Below are positions 18,180 to 28,400 of a stretch of DNA of 64,000 nt, one piece after another. The number at the start of each line of letters is the position of its first letter. Position 1 is the stretch's first letter. The notes below the pieces were generated by a model, which was not told the DNA's origin, did no database searches, and saw nothing but the letters and a program-made list of their open reading frames with translations. The DNA lies in NCBI RefSeq assembly GCF_900188415.1, contig NZ_FZNV01000005.1:62001-126000 (forward strand), read 5' to 3'. The translations under genes were made by a program, and so were the position numbers. The stretch comes from Maribacter sedimenticola. Its GTDB lineage: Bacteria; Bacteroidota; Bacteroidia; Flavobacteriales; Flavobacteriaceae.

Positions 18180-21100
18180 ATGAACAAAAAACCAGATTTT
18201 AAATCGGTAAAATCCAGAGAAAGCTTATCATTTCTTGGCAAAGGATTTTTACTGATTGTAGCATGCATTTGCACCCATAGTATGGTTGCAAATGAAAAAC
18301 TGAATGTTATGGCAGGTATTGAATCGCCGGTACCCCAGTCAGTAGTCACCGGTACTGTATCCGATGAAATGGGGCCGTTACCCGGCGCCAGTGTTCTTGT
18401 CAAAGGAACTACAAATGGTACTCAAACAGATTTTGATGGTAATTTCACCATTGAAGCCCCTAATGATGCAATTTTGGTCATCAGCTACATAGGGTATAAG
18501 ACAATGGAGGTTGCCGTTGACAGTCAAACGACCATAAATGTAACCCTTCTGGAAGATGCCAGTAAATTGGATGAAGTAGTCGTTACGGGATATGGCACTC
18601 AGGCCAAAAAAGACTTGACCGGTGCAGTATCCGTTGTGGATACTGATGAGCTTTTAGCTACACCTGCCACCACTTTTGCCCAACAACTTCAAGGTAGGGC
18701 TGCCGGTGTCAGTATCGTTAACGATGCAAGACCAGGTGGGGAAGCCACCGTACGTATTAGAGGTTTTGGTACAGTTGGCAACAATGACCCATTATATGTA
18801 ATTGATGGGGTCCCAACCCAGGCCCAAGCCAATTTGAACCCTAATGATATAGAATCCTTACAAATATTAAAAGATGCTTCTGCAGCATCCATTTATGGAT
18901 CCAGGGCCGCAAACGGTGTAATTATCATTACGACCAAGAAAGGAAAAATGGGAAAACCTACTATTTCCTATGATACCTATTACGGAATGCAAACTGCGGA
19001 CAATGACGTGGAGGCGTTGAACGCCAGGGAGCTGGGACAATATTTATATTTGGCAGATTTGTATGCCGGTAAAACCCCAGGTCATGGTCAATATACGTTT
19101 GGGCCCAATGGTGAGGTTACCATACCGGATTATGTATTTCCTAGTGGAGCCAATGAAGGCGATGCTGGAACTGACCCAAATCTCTATGCATTGGAAGAAG
19201 GTAACATCTACGCCATTACCAGATCGGCAGATACGGATTGGTGGAAAGAAGTAACTAGGTCCGCTCCTATTCAAAGCCATAACATCTCTGCTTCCGGTGC
19301 TACGGACAAAGCCCGTTACGCATTTTCACTTGGTTATTTTACGGCAGATTACATTACTAAATTCAGTAGTTACGATAGAATTTCCTTAAGGGCAAATACA
19401 GAATTCAAGGCCATAGGCGACAAACTGACCATTGGTGAGAATTTTACGGCCTCTTTTGATAATACTAAAGGACAATATCAAAATGATGAAGAACAAAACG
19501 CCGTATCCGCAGGATATAAACATCATCCCCTATTGCCTATCTATGATATAGCAGGAAACTTTGCAGGAAGTAGAGGTGCCAACTTGGGTAACAATTTCAA
19601 CCCGTATGCTTCATTAAAGAGAAATGAGGACGATCGCGTGTATAGATTAAGACTGTTGGGTAATGTTTTTGCTAATTACGAGCTTACAAAAAACTTAGCC
19701 ATAAGATCAAGTTTTGGTGTTGACGTGCGTGCCCAAAGAGAAAGGGACTTAGGTAGGCCACAACCGGAATATGTTGAAGGTAATTTTATCAATAGTTCAG
19801 AATCAAGGGAACAATATGAATACCAATGGACATGGACCAATACCCTAAGTTATACCAAGACATTTAACGAAGTTCACAATTTTCAGGCATATGTAGGTAT
19901 AGAATCCATTCAACAATTTGAAGAGCGTTTTGGAGCAAGAAGGGAACGTTTTGCCTTTGAGACCCCTAATATTCTTAGCTATTTAAACCTTGGTAATGCT
20001 ACCACCTCAACTAATTATGGCTTCGTTGAGCAAGATTACTCCTTGTGGTCTCAATTTGGAAAGCTAAACTATGATTATCAAGGAAGGTATTTAGCCCAAT
20101 TCATTTTAAGAAATGATTCATCCTCAAGGTTCCAATCTGCTTCAAGAAGTGCGGTATTCCCGGCATTTAGTTTAGGATGGAGGGTTTCTGATGAAACCTT
20201 TATGAGCAATATAGAATGGATCAATGATTTAAAGGTCAGATATGGCTGGGGCCAAACAGGTAACCAACAGATTGGGGACTATAATGCATTTACCACCTTC
20301 CGTTCTGATATTGGAACCGGCGGTTATCCAATTGATGGTAGCACAGGTTCACCAACCATAGGCTTTTCCACCCGCGCATTTGGTAATCCAAACGCAAAAT
20401 GGGAAACTACTACGTCCAATAACTTTGGGTTGGATTTATTAATGTTCAACAGTAAAGTAAACTTCAATTTAGATATCTGGAATCGTGTTACAACAGATAT
20501 GCTGTTCCAAGTTCCTGTGACCTACACGGCCGGTCAAGCAGATGAACCTAGGTTCAACGTGGGCGGTGTCACTAATAAAGGTGTTGACTTTACCTTAGGG
20601 TTTAATGATACCAAAGGTGATTTTGGCTACGGCATAAGTGCTAACGTTTCTCAATACACCAATAATGTAGACCAATTAAGCGAAAGTGCGGATACTAGGT
20701 TTTTTGGTAGTTCAAGAAGGGTTCCGGCATTAACCGTAACCCAAGCAGGATCTCCGTTATCATCTTTCTATGGTTTTAAAACCGTTGGCATATTTCAATC
20801 GCAGGCAGAAGCGGATGCATGGCCAGAGTATGGAGATTACAACGCTCCTGGTAAGCTAAAGGTTGCGGATATCAATAATGACGGGGTCATAAACGATGAT
20901 GATCGTACCGTTATAGGCAACCCCCATCCAGATTTTACGTATGGTATCAATTTGGACTTTACCTACAAGAACTTAGCATTGAATATTTTCGGAAACGGGT
21001 CACAGGGTAATGATATCTATAATTACGTACGCTATTTCGCAGATTTTAACACCTTTCAGGGAAATAGGTCAAGGAGGGCGCTATATGATGCTTGGCAACC

Positions 21101-21464
21101 CACAAATCCCACTGCCGATCCAAGTACATGGGTAGCCGCCAATCCTAACGCTACCGTTCCTATAATGGATGCCAACGACCAGATAAGTAGTAGACCATCA
21201 TCCTATTTCATAGAAGATGGTAGTTTCTTTAGAATTAAGAACGTTCAATTAACGTATAGTTTTACTGAAAATCTGCTGTCCTCCATTGGTGGAATTTCAA
21301 GGGCATCTATTTATATACAGGGACAAAATTTAGCCACATTTACAAAATATACTGGCTTAAATCCTGAAATACAGACGGGTAACAATACCAACCTTGGGTA
21401 TGACGGTGGTTTCTTACCGGTATCAAGAACCTTTTTAATGGGCCTTAACATTACCTTAAACTAA
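18180..21464 (+). CDS. SusC/RagA-family TonB-dependent outer-membrane transporter (copy 2)
   Basis: A 1094-residue paralogue of the first SusC. Order: signal region (about 1-38, ending MVANEK), CarboxypepD_reg-like domain (VTGTVSDEMGPLPGASVLVK), DEVVVTGYGTQAKK plug start, plug motifs (GRAAGVSIV, IRGFGTVGNNDPLYVIDGVP, LKDASAASIYGSRAANGVI), then the barrel. The barrel includes a periplasmic-turn type motif VADINNDGVINDDDRTVIG near residue 900, also present in copy 1 as DVNGDGAITPDDRTVIG. There is no STN domain. The susD partner follows after about 23 bases. The ligand is unknown. Divergence between the two SusC proteins suggests different ligands or different sizes of the same ligand. Confidence 0.95.
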   Translation: MNKKPDFKSVKSRESLSFLGKGFLLIVACICTHSMVANEKLNVMAGIESPVPQSVVTGTVSDEMGPLPGASVLVKGTTNGTQTDFDGNFTIEAPNDAILVISYIGYKTMEVAVDSQTTINVTLLEDASKLDEVVVTGYGTQAKKDLTGAVSVVDTDELLATPATTFAQQLQGRAAGVSIVNDARPGGEATVRIRGFGTVGNNDPLYVIDGVPTQAQANLNPNDIESLQILKDASAASIYGSRAANGVIIITTKKGKMGKPTISYDTYYGMQTADNDVEALNARELGQYLYLADLYAGKTPGHGQYTFGPNGEVTIPDYVFPSGANEGDAGTDPNLYALEEGNIYAITRSADTDWWKEVTRSAPIQSHNISASGATDKARYAFSLGYFTADYITKFSSYDRISLRANTEFKAIGDKLTIGENFTASFDNTKGQYQNDEEQNAVSAGYKHHPLLPIYDIAGNFAGSRGANLGNNFNPYASLKRNEDDRVYRLRLLGNVFANYELTKNLAIRSSFGVDVRAQRERDLGRPQPEYVEGNFINSSESREQYEYQWTWTNTLSYTKTFNEVHNFQAYVGIESIQQFEERFGARRERFAFETPNILSYLNLGNATTSTNYGFVEQDYSLWSQFGKLNYDYQGRYLAQFILRNDSSSRFQSASRSAVFPAFSLGWRVSDETFMSNIEWINDLKVRYGWGQTGNQQIGDYNAFTTFRSDIGTGGYPIDGSTGSPTIGFSTRAFGNPNAKWETTTSNNFGLDLLMFNSKVNFNLDIWNRVTTDMLFQVPVTYTAGQADEPRFNVGGVTNKGVDFTLGFNDTKGDFGYGISANVSQYTNNVDQLSESADTRFFGSSRRVPALTVTQAGSPLSSFYGFKTVGIFQSQAEADAWPEYGDYNAPGKLKVADINNDGVINDDDRTVIGNPHPDFTYGINLDFTYKNLALNIFGNGSQGNDIYNYVRYFADFNTFQGNRSRRALYDAWQPTNPTADPSTWVAANPNATVPIMDANDQISSRPSSYFIEDGSFFRIKNVQLTYSFTENLLSSIGGISRASIYIQGQNLATFTKYTGLNPEIQTGNNTNLGYDGGFLPVSRTFLMGLNITLN

Positions 21465-21487
21465 TTGAAATGCATAAAATATATATC

Positions 21488-23242
21488 ATGAAAAAGAGGA
21501 ACATATTAATCACGGCTTGTGTCACCGCCCTGGTGTTTATAACAGGATGTAGTGATGAATTTTTAAATAGAGAACCCGAGGGCAGTTTCAGCGAAAGTGA
21601 TGTTGCAACTGCAGATGGGGTTGAAGGACTTTTAATTGGCGCATATACCATGGTACCGGGAGGTGGACTAGAAGGCCAAACTTGGCACAATGACATTCAT
21701 AGTTGGGTATTTAATATTGCCTCAGATGATGCCCTAAAAGGTACTGATGCCGGTGACCAACCAGAACAATCGTTCATAGAAGGATATGACTTTCAATCCT
21801 TTAATATTCATATAAGGGATAAATGGAGAGGACTTTATAAGGGTGTAGCCGCCACTAATATTGTTCTTACCACGCTAGCGGAAGTAGAGGATATTAGTGA
21901 TGAAAGAAGAGCCCAAATAGTGGCAGAAGCAAGATTCTTAAGAGGATTGTTCCATATGGAGGCGCGAAAAATGTGGAGAATGCCAACTTATATAAGTGAT
22001 GAAAATTTCGCCTTAAACGATCTTGAAAGCACGAAAATTCCGAACGACAGGGAAATTTGGCCATTGATCGAAGCGGATTTTGAGGCTGCGGCAGCAGTGT
22101 TGCCCGCTACGCAAGGAGATGTAGGAAGACCAACTAGTTGGGCCGCAAAAGCGTTTTTGGGCAAAGCCAAGATATATCAAGGGTTTGACGAGAACGGCAC
22201 GGCCAACCTGACCAAGATGGGCGAAGCAAAAGTAATTTTCGATGATATTATCGAAAATGGTCCTTTTACTTTAATGGATAAGTTTGAGGATAACTTTAAA
22301 GTTGCCACACGTAATAATACCGAATCTATCTTTGAGGTACAATACGCAATTAGCAGTGCATCTGGAGATGCAGCCAATAGAGGTATTGGCCTGGCACACC
22401 CGTATACCGATCCTTGGGGTTGCTGTGGTTTTTACCAAGCGTCTCAAAACTTGGTGAACGCATATAAAACCGAGGAGGGATTACCACTATTGGACACGTT
22501 CAACGAAACCAACGTATCCGCAGATGTGGATGAAACCACAACATTGTCGACCTATACAGGTACATTGGATCCCCGTTTGGACCATACGGTAGGAAGACCG
22601 GGTATTTTATATAAGGGCTTTAAAATTTACCAAACAGATTTTGTCAGGGACCTTTCGTATGCCGGACCATTTTTCTCCATGAAGCATGTTGCGGAACCTG
22701 AAGCTTTTGGTCAAGGAGGATGGGGAAATCTTTCTGCCAACAATTATAGGATCATGAGGCTAGATATGATATATCTATGGCTTGCTGAAGCAGAGGTTGA
22801 ATTAGGTGATTTGGAAAGGGCTCGTACCTTGGTCAATGAAATAAGAAGTAGGGCGGCTAATCCTGAAGGATTTGTACCCCTTGCCACCCAAGGTACGGAC
22901 CGAAACGATTTTACCATTGAAGCCGGTACACCTGCTGCCAATTATGAAATTGCAACCTATGATGAAGTTTGGACAGACCCCGTCTTGGCAAGAAAAGCGG
23001 TTAGATTTGAAACACGATTGGAATTTGCCTTGGAAGGTCACCGATTTTTTGACCTACAGCGTTGGGGAATTGCAGCAGATGTATTAAATGCATACATAGC
23101 AAGCGAATCTGAGTTGAGGACGTATTTATCGGGAAAATCCTTTACAAAAGGAAAACATGAATATTTTCCTATACCCATAGAAGCCATAGATCGCTCTGCA
23201 GTGGATGGGCAACCAACCATAACCCAAGACCCTAATTATTAA
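21488..23242 (+). CDS. SusD/RagB-family surface lipoprotein (copy 2)
   Basis: A 584-residue partner of the second SusC. The ATG at 21488 gives a compact lipoprotein signal ending in ITGC at Cys21, followed by SDEF, a surface-export-like acidic start. An in-frame ATG at 21470 would add six residues. SusD family segments: LIGAYTMVPGG, ARFLRGLFHMEARKMW, LDMIYLWLAEAEVELGDLE, FETRLEFALEGHRFFDLQRW and KGKHEYFPIPIEAI. Like copy 1 it contains a WGCCGFYQ/NCCGFFQ-type motif in mid-protein, a feature shared by the two lids. The transcription unit ends at the bidirectional hairpin at 23270. Confidence 0.95.
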   Translation: MKKRNILITACVTALVFITGCSDEFLNREPEGSFSESDVATADGVEGLLIGAYTMVPGGGLEGQTWHNDIHSWVFNIASDDALKGTDAGDQPEQSFIEGYDFQSFNIHIRDKWRGLYKGVAATNIVLTTLAEVEDISDERRAQIVAEARFLRGLFHMEARKMWRMPTYISDENFALNDLESTKIPNDREIWPLIEADFEAAAAVLPATQGDVGRPTSWAAKAFLGKAKIYQGFDENGTANLTKMGEAKVIFDDIIENGPFTLMDKFEDNFKVATRNNTESIFEVQYAISSASGDAANRGIGLAHPYTDPWGCCGFYQASQNLVNAYKTEEGLPLLDTFNETNVSADVDETTTLSTYTGTLDPRLDHTVGRPGILYKGFKIYQTDFVRDLSYAGPFFSMKHVAEPEAFGQGGWGNLSANNYRIMRLDMIYLWLAEAEVELGDLERARTLVNEIRSRAANPEGFVPLATQGTDRNDFTIEAGTPAANYEIATYDEVWTDPVLARKAVRFETRLEFALEGHRFFDLQRWGIAADVLNAYIASESELRTYLSGKSFTKGKHEYFPIPIEAIDRSAVDGQPTITQDPNY

Positions 23243-23269
23243 AATTTAAGTTTTATCATTTGTTCGTTC

Positions 23270-23305
23270 AAGAGAGGTTGAAATTTATGTTCAACCTCTC
23301 TTTTC
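23270..23305. terminator. Bidirectional terminator between susD 2 and the cytochrome gene
   Basis: Perfect 13-base arms AAGAGAGGTTGAA (23270-23282) and TTCAACCTCTCTT (23290-23302), 7-base loop, T-rich on the plus side. It sits between convergent genes. Confidence 0.85.
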
Positions 23306-23317
23306 GTTTAAAGGTTT

Positions 23318-24526
23318 TCAGTCATATATCCCTATTAAATGGGTACGTATGTAAACCGGTATTTCATCTTCCTGACCCTCAACGCTTAGTTTCATAACTT
23401 TGGATGGAGATAATGGCATATGGCAAGAAATACAATTTTGGTCTACTGTATGTTTAACATCCAAATTATCAGTATTGATACTATTAACATTATGGCAGGT
23501 TAGACATTTATTGTTGAAATGGTCAGCATTGCCACGCTCGGCTTTATGTGGGTCATGACATGTCATACAATCCATTTTAGGAGTATTTACAAAACATGCA
23601 CTTTTACTCAAAAGTCCCATTTGATTTCCATGTACATCCAGTTCCAATGGAAGGTTATAACTTCTAAAGTTTTTAGAATATAATGATAGTGTGTCCCCAG
23701 CTAAAAAAGAGAAAGGGTTACCTTTTATTTGTTGAGCCTGAAGTCCGGAATGGCATACCGCACAGGCATCTAAACGTTGTTGCCTAGAATACGTACTATA
23801 GTCATCAACATAAGCAGCAGATTTTGAATTGGGCGTATTTCGATGGTATACCACATGTTTTTCCAAAGGACCATGGCATCTTTGACAATCTATACCTAAC
23901 AGCAACTTTTCACGATCATAAGTATTACTATTACCCTTTGGGTTGGTATTCTTTGCAAAGGTTACATGGCATTTTAAACACGTATCATCAACTTCTCTAC
24001 GCACGGCGTATTCCGGAAAGCTTGGACTATTGACCCACGAACCTGTAGGCTGAAAATAGGATGGCTGTAATTGATAAAGTTCATTACCGTTCCAAGTTAG
24101 ATAACTCTGCCCTTTTACACCGGAACCAATGTCCAAATCTAATTTTGACCTTACTTCCAAGGTGTCTCCAAACTTTGCTTTTGCATATTGATAGAGATGA
24201 TTGTTTAACTCGGTCATTTTAAAACGAACACCGGTAAGGTTCAGTTCATTGTAACCCTCGGTAAAGCTTCCTTTTACATGTTCGTTATCCGCAATAGCTG
24301 AAGTGTTGTAATGAGCGGTTTCCAAATGAGATTTGTAAATATCCGGATGACATTCCATACATGTTTCAGAACCAACAAAATTAGCCCCGTTATAATGTGT
24401 AGCCACTATTTCAGGCTCAAGATAATCCGAAATCTTCATAGAGTTCCTTATGGACCAAATCCCATAAGCCAGCAGCAGGAGCAGAATTAAAATTAAAGTG
24501 TATTTAATATTCCGTCTGCTATCCAT
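23318..24526 (-). CDS. Membrane-anchored seven-haem cytochrome c (cytochrome c554-like)
   Basis: A 402-residue protein with an N-terminal hydrophobic anchor (about 9-26) and seven CxxCH haem-attachment motifs. Their first cysteines are at residues 56 (CMECH), 183 (CLKCH), 214 (CQRCH), 255 (CAVCH), 320 (CMTCH), 341 (CLTCH) and 365 (CISCH). It should be exported, carry covalent haems and pass electrons in the periplasm or at the outer face of the inner membrane. The CxxCH spacing and CMTCHDPH / CISCHMP context recall the cytochrome c554/DmsE-like multihaem group, but no catalytic partner (nitrite reductase, hydroxylamine oxidoreductase, molybdoenzyme) is encoded nearby. It lies 15 bases downstream of the esterase gene and is probably co-transcribed with it. 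Confidence 0.85.
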   Translation of the reverse strand: MDSRRNIKYTLILILLLLLAYGIWSIRNSMKISDYLEPEIVATHYNGANFVGSETCMECHPDIYKSHLETAHYNTSAIADNEHVKGSFTEGYNELNLTGVRFKMTELNNHLYQYAKAKFGDTLEVRSKLDLDIGSGVKGQSYLTWNGNELYQLQPSYFQPTGSWVNSPSFPEYAVRREVDDTCLKCHVTFAKNTNPKGNSNTYDREKLLLGIDCQRCHGPLEKHVVYHRNTPNSKSAAYVDDYSTYSRQQRLDACAVCHSGLQAQQIKGNPFSFLAGDTLSLYSKNFRSYNLPLELDVHGNQMGLLSKSACFVNTPKMDCMTCHDPHKAERGNADHFNNKCLTCHNVNSINTDNLDVKHTVDQNCISCHMPLSPSKVMKLSVEGQEDEIPVYIRTHLIGIYD

Positions 24527-24541
24527 GCCCTATACCTCTAA

Positions 24542-25255
24542 CTAGTTTAATTCCTGATTCATAAACCAGTCGTACAATGCATCGGTCTCATAAGCCTTTA
24601 TCCATGCACTATGCCCAACATTTGGATATTTGGTAAATAGGACATCATACCCCATTTCCTTAAGTCGATCCACCATAGTTTCAGATTCTTCAATTGGGAT
24701 AGACTTATCCTTTTCTCCATGAAACACCCAAATTGGCATTTTTTTATTGATCCAAGATGCATAGGGCACCGGCGTCATACCACAAACAACGGCCATTGCG
24801 GCAAAGGTTTCAGGGTACTGAACCGCAAGTTCCCACGCAGCACCTCCGCCTCTACTAAGGCCCGTTAAGTAGATACGTTTTTTATCTATTCTATTGGTCG
24901 CCACTATAGAGTCCAACAATTGTTTCACGGCCCTAGTGTTCCACCATTTTTTTTCATTGGGGTTTTGAGGGGCCAAAATCAAAAAAGGAAATTTCTTCCC
25001 TTGGGCAATAAGTTTTGGAGGTCCATTTCGTTTAACGGTCACCAGGCTATCGCCAGATTCGCCTCCACCGTGCAAAAAAAGCAAAATAGGAAAATCCTTT
25101 TCTGGCTCGGTTTCGTAATTTTCCGGATAGTATAGGTAATAGGCAAGATGCTCCCTTACATTGGTCTCCATGGCATCATCGATTAAGATTGCTCTTTCTT
25201 GGGAAGCACAATTTTGAAATAGCACAAGTAGAATTACATATAAAATATACTTCAT
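24542..25255 (-). CDS. Alpha/beta-hydrolase esterase (phospholipase/carboxylesterase-like), exported
   Basis: A 237-residue secreted hydrolase with an N-terminal signal that may end in a lipobox (LFQNC, Cys16). The alpha/beta-hydrolase landmarks are FLHGGGESGDS (oxyanion region, about 63), the nucleophile elbow GLSRGGG (Ser near residue 133), VFHGEKDKSIP (acid, about 195) and PNVGHSAW (catalytic His, about 215). The family cleaves carboxyl esters, and related Bacteroidota proteins act on acetyl or feruloyl esters; the true substrate is unknown. It begins the two-gene minus-strand unit with the seven-haem cytochrome. An exact -7 box lies 23 bases upstream. Confidence 0.8.
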   Translation of the reverse strand: MKYILYVILLVLFQNCASQERAILIDDAMETNVREHLAYYLYYPENYETEPEKDFPILLFLHGGGESGDSLVTVKRNGPPKLIAQGKKFPFLILAPQNPNEKKWWNTRAVKQLLDSIVATNRIDKKRIYLTGLSRGGGAAWELAVQYPETFAAMAVVCGMTPVPYASWINKKMPIWVFHGEKDKSIPIEESETMVDRLKEMGYDVLFTKYPNVGHSAWIKAYETDALYDWFMNQELN

Positions 25256-25277
25256 TGATGACAGTGAATTAGTCTAT

Positions 25278-25285
25278 CAAATGTA
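25278..25285 (-). promoter_or_regulatory. -7 box for the esterase-cytochrome unit
   Basis: On the minus strand the sequence reads TACATTTG, an exact TAnnTTTG match. Transcription would begin near 25271, giving a leader of about 16 bases. No clear -33 TTG at the expected distance. Confidence 0.4.
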
Positions 25286-25373
25286 CCAAAAAAGGATGGG
25301 TTACAGTTTAAAATAATAATACGCTAAAGGAATTATAATCCTACCGGTGAAAGCCCATATAACCTGTTTGTAT

Positions 25374-25407
25374 AAAAAAAGAGCTAAAATGTTTTAGCTC
25401 TTTTTTT
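25374..25407 (-). terminator. Terminator of the SprB-repeat gene
   Basis: GAGCTAAAA (25381-25389) and TTTTAGCTC (25392-25400) are perfect arms flanked by A7 and T7, so the structure can work in both directions. It lies 19 bases past the stop codon of the giant gene. Confidence 0.85.
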
Positions 25408-25425
25408 ACTTTAAAGTGTATTTAC

Positions 25426-28400
25426 CTATCTATATAAGGTAAAATGGCCAACATATCTTATTTCTGCGGTATTGGCATTGACAACATACCAATAATCTCC
25501 AGTAGGCACTTCTTTACCTTCGTAGGTTCCGTCCCAACCACTTACCTCGTCCAGAACTGCTACAACCCTACCGTAACGGTCATATATTTTAACGACAACC
25601 CCATCAAACAGGTCTCTATTGTTAGGAGACCAAATATCGTTCAGGTTATCTCCATCTGGTGAAAAGAAATTTGGAAACTCCAACATTCCCGTAAACTCAA
25701 ATGGCACATCTAATTGCAGCTCACATCCCATTTGGTCCACTACCCTAACATTTACCATTCCGCTTTCATTTGTCGTATACGTAGTTTCCGTACCATAAGA
25801 CCTACTATTAAAGAAAAATTCGTAGTTACCAAAACCACCTGTGGCCACGGCCACAATTTCATTTGGACCAGTTTTATCAACGGAAAGACTTAAGGGCTCA
25901 TAACTATCTATAGAAAATTCCACACTATTTGTACACCCATTCTCATGATAGATATAGACTGTATGGTCCCCAGGTGGCAAATCTCCCCAAATATATTCCT
26001 CCGTTGCATTGGCACTAATAGGGTCTGTAGGATCTATGGGGTCTAAAGCGAACATTAATTGTGATGCCTGAACATCTCCGCCCCAGTTGATCGTAGTGGT
26101 ATTTGTTGGAAATATACCATCACAACCGTATTGAACTTGTGGTTCGGCAGAAAGGTCAACCCCAATATTTACGGTAAAAACTTCCATGGTTCCACAGAGA
26201 TTTACATCCTGAACATAGATTGCATAAGAAGCCCCTCCTTGTAAGTTTTCTATACGATCGCCTAAATAGGGTTGAAAAGTTGCCGTTCCTGTTTCATCAA
26301 CTGGATCGATCATTTCAATTTTATATTCATAGTATGGGGTATTACTGACCAATACGTCCGTGAAAGGGGTACCACCAATAATGTTAAAGGACATTGAGCC
26401 ATCATTGGCACCTATACATAGTTCTGCCATGGTCTCTATATCCACTATCTGTATTTGATCGGGAGCCTCAATGGTAATGACATCTTTTTCAAAACAACCA
26501 TTTTCGTCCTGTATCAAAATTTCATAAGATCCGGCTTCAAGTTCATCAAACGTATAACTGCCAGGATTTTCAGCATCGCTAAAGAATTCATTAAAATTAG
26601 GTGCGATCGCAAATTGTATTAAACCAACACCTCCTTCACTAACGGTTATAGTTATAGAACCGTCCTCCTCACCGCTACAGGTGACATTGGTAGCAACGGC
26701 ATCAAAAACAATAGGTTCCGGTCTAACAATCTCAAATGGTCCCGCTATATCCATACAAGTGGATCCACTCGTTACCGCTATATAATAATTTGTTCCTTCC
26801 GGAAGGCCTTCAAAAGTTCCATTGTCCTGAGGTCCCCTAACCATAGTAGCGGTTGCAACAGGGTTAAAAGCATCAATTGGATCACCTTCAAAAAGGTAAA
26901 ACAGGTCTTCGCCCACACCACCATTAACAAAGGATTCTATACGGCCATCCAACTCAGAGGCACAGGAAATATCATCAGGTAAATTGGGCAATAACGTAAT
27001 TCCGGTAGCATTGGTCATAGTAATACCGTTACTCCTAATTGAAGGACAAGCACCGGCGGAATTTACCTTTCTCACATCAAATTGATAAGTAATTCCTTCT
27101 ACTCCGGATATTAATATTGAAGTACCGTTCATAGGTTCGTAACCACCTATTGCCACATTGTTCTCTACCCTTAAATACTCATAAGAAAAAGAAGGATCGG
27201 GATTTTCAACGGTCAACCTCATTTCGCCGTCACCACCACAACCTGGTACTCTGGTCTGCACCAAAAGGGGTTGGATCGGCGGAGGTGGGTCAACATAATA
27301 GGCATCGGTAACAAAAGAACATCCAAAACTGGAAGAAACCTCAATTGCATACCAACCAGCACTAATGTAACCTCCACTATCACCAATAAAGGTAGGTGTA
27401 TTCTGTAATCCACTTTGGGAAACGATATCCGTATTATCATTACTATTAAGGTAAAGCAAAGTGTAATTATATCCTGCACCGGCAAAACCACCACTTGCAC
27501 CGGCAATTGCCGTAGCACTATCGCCAGAGGTAATATCAAAAGCCTCCAGTACCGCATTGTTCCCATTAGGGCAGTCAAGGCCTTGGGGCTCTCTAATACC
27601 TGCTACAATTTGTGGAACTTCATCCAATTCAATTTCAAAAGTGTCCGTACACAGTTCAGAATCACGTATTTCCACTTGATAAAAACCATAAGATAATCCC
27701 GTAAAGTTATTGACGTTAGAAAATGCCGCTATTTCCGTGGTATATGTTGCCCCACCATCTGCGCTCATTAACAAACGGTATTCATAAGGAACGTTGTCCC
27801 ATCCTCCGGTACCTGTGGCTTCTATTTCACCTGTATCGTTCGTACAACTAACATTACCAATTGCAACTGCATTAACCGTTAACGGTCCGTTAGGGGTTCT
27901 AATATTAGCTACGTTACTGGTTGCCGAACAGAATGGCATACCTACGGATACTATATCCACAATCAGGTTTCCACCGGGTAAATTCTCTATTCTTGCTTCA
28001 TCACCATTACCATCCGGATAATTGGCCGTATTGAACGTTCCCGTAGCCAATGGAGTTGTTCTTGAAATGTCATCCGCCTCATAGACGGTATAATCAAATA
28101 TACCGGAATAATCACTGACCGTAATGAACAATGCGCCATCATTTCCTGGGTTAGCACAACTTACGGGTTTAGCCTCGCTTATGACGACCCTTGGTTGCAG
28201 AGGTTCAATAACCGTATGAACCGGCATAGGATACGTACAGCCAACCGTATTATCAACAACTTCAAAAAGATAATCGCCGGCAGCAGGCAATAAGACATCT
28301 ACATAGTCATTTCCTGTTGTATTATTTACAGGAGTAACGCTTGCGACCGAAATTGTATTCACCGTAAAATCCGTAGTACCCAAAACTTGGATACGTACCA

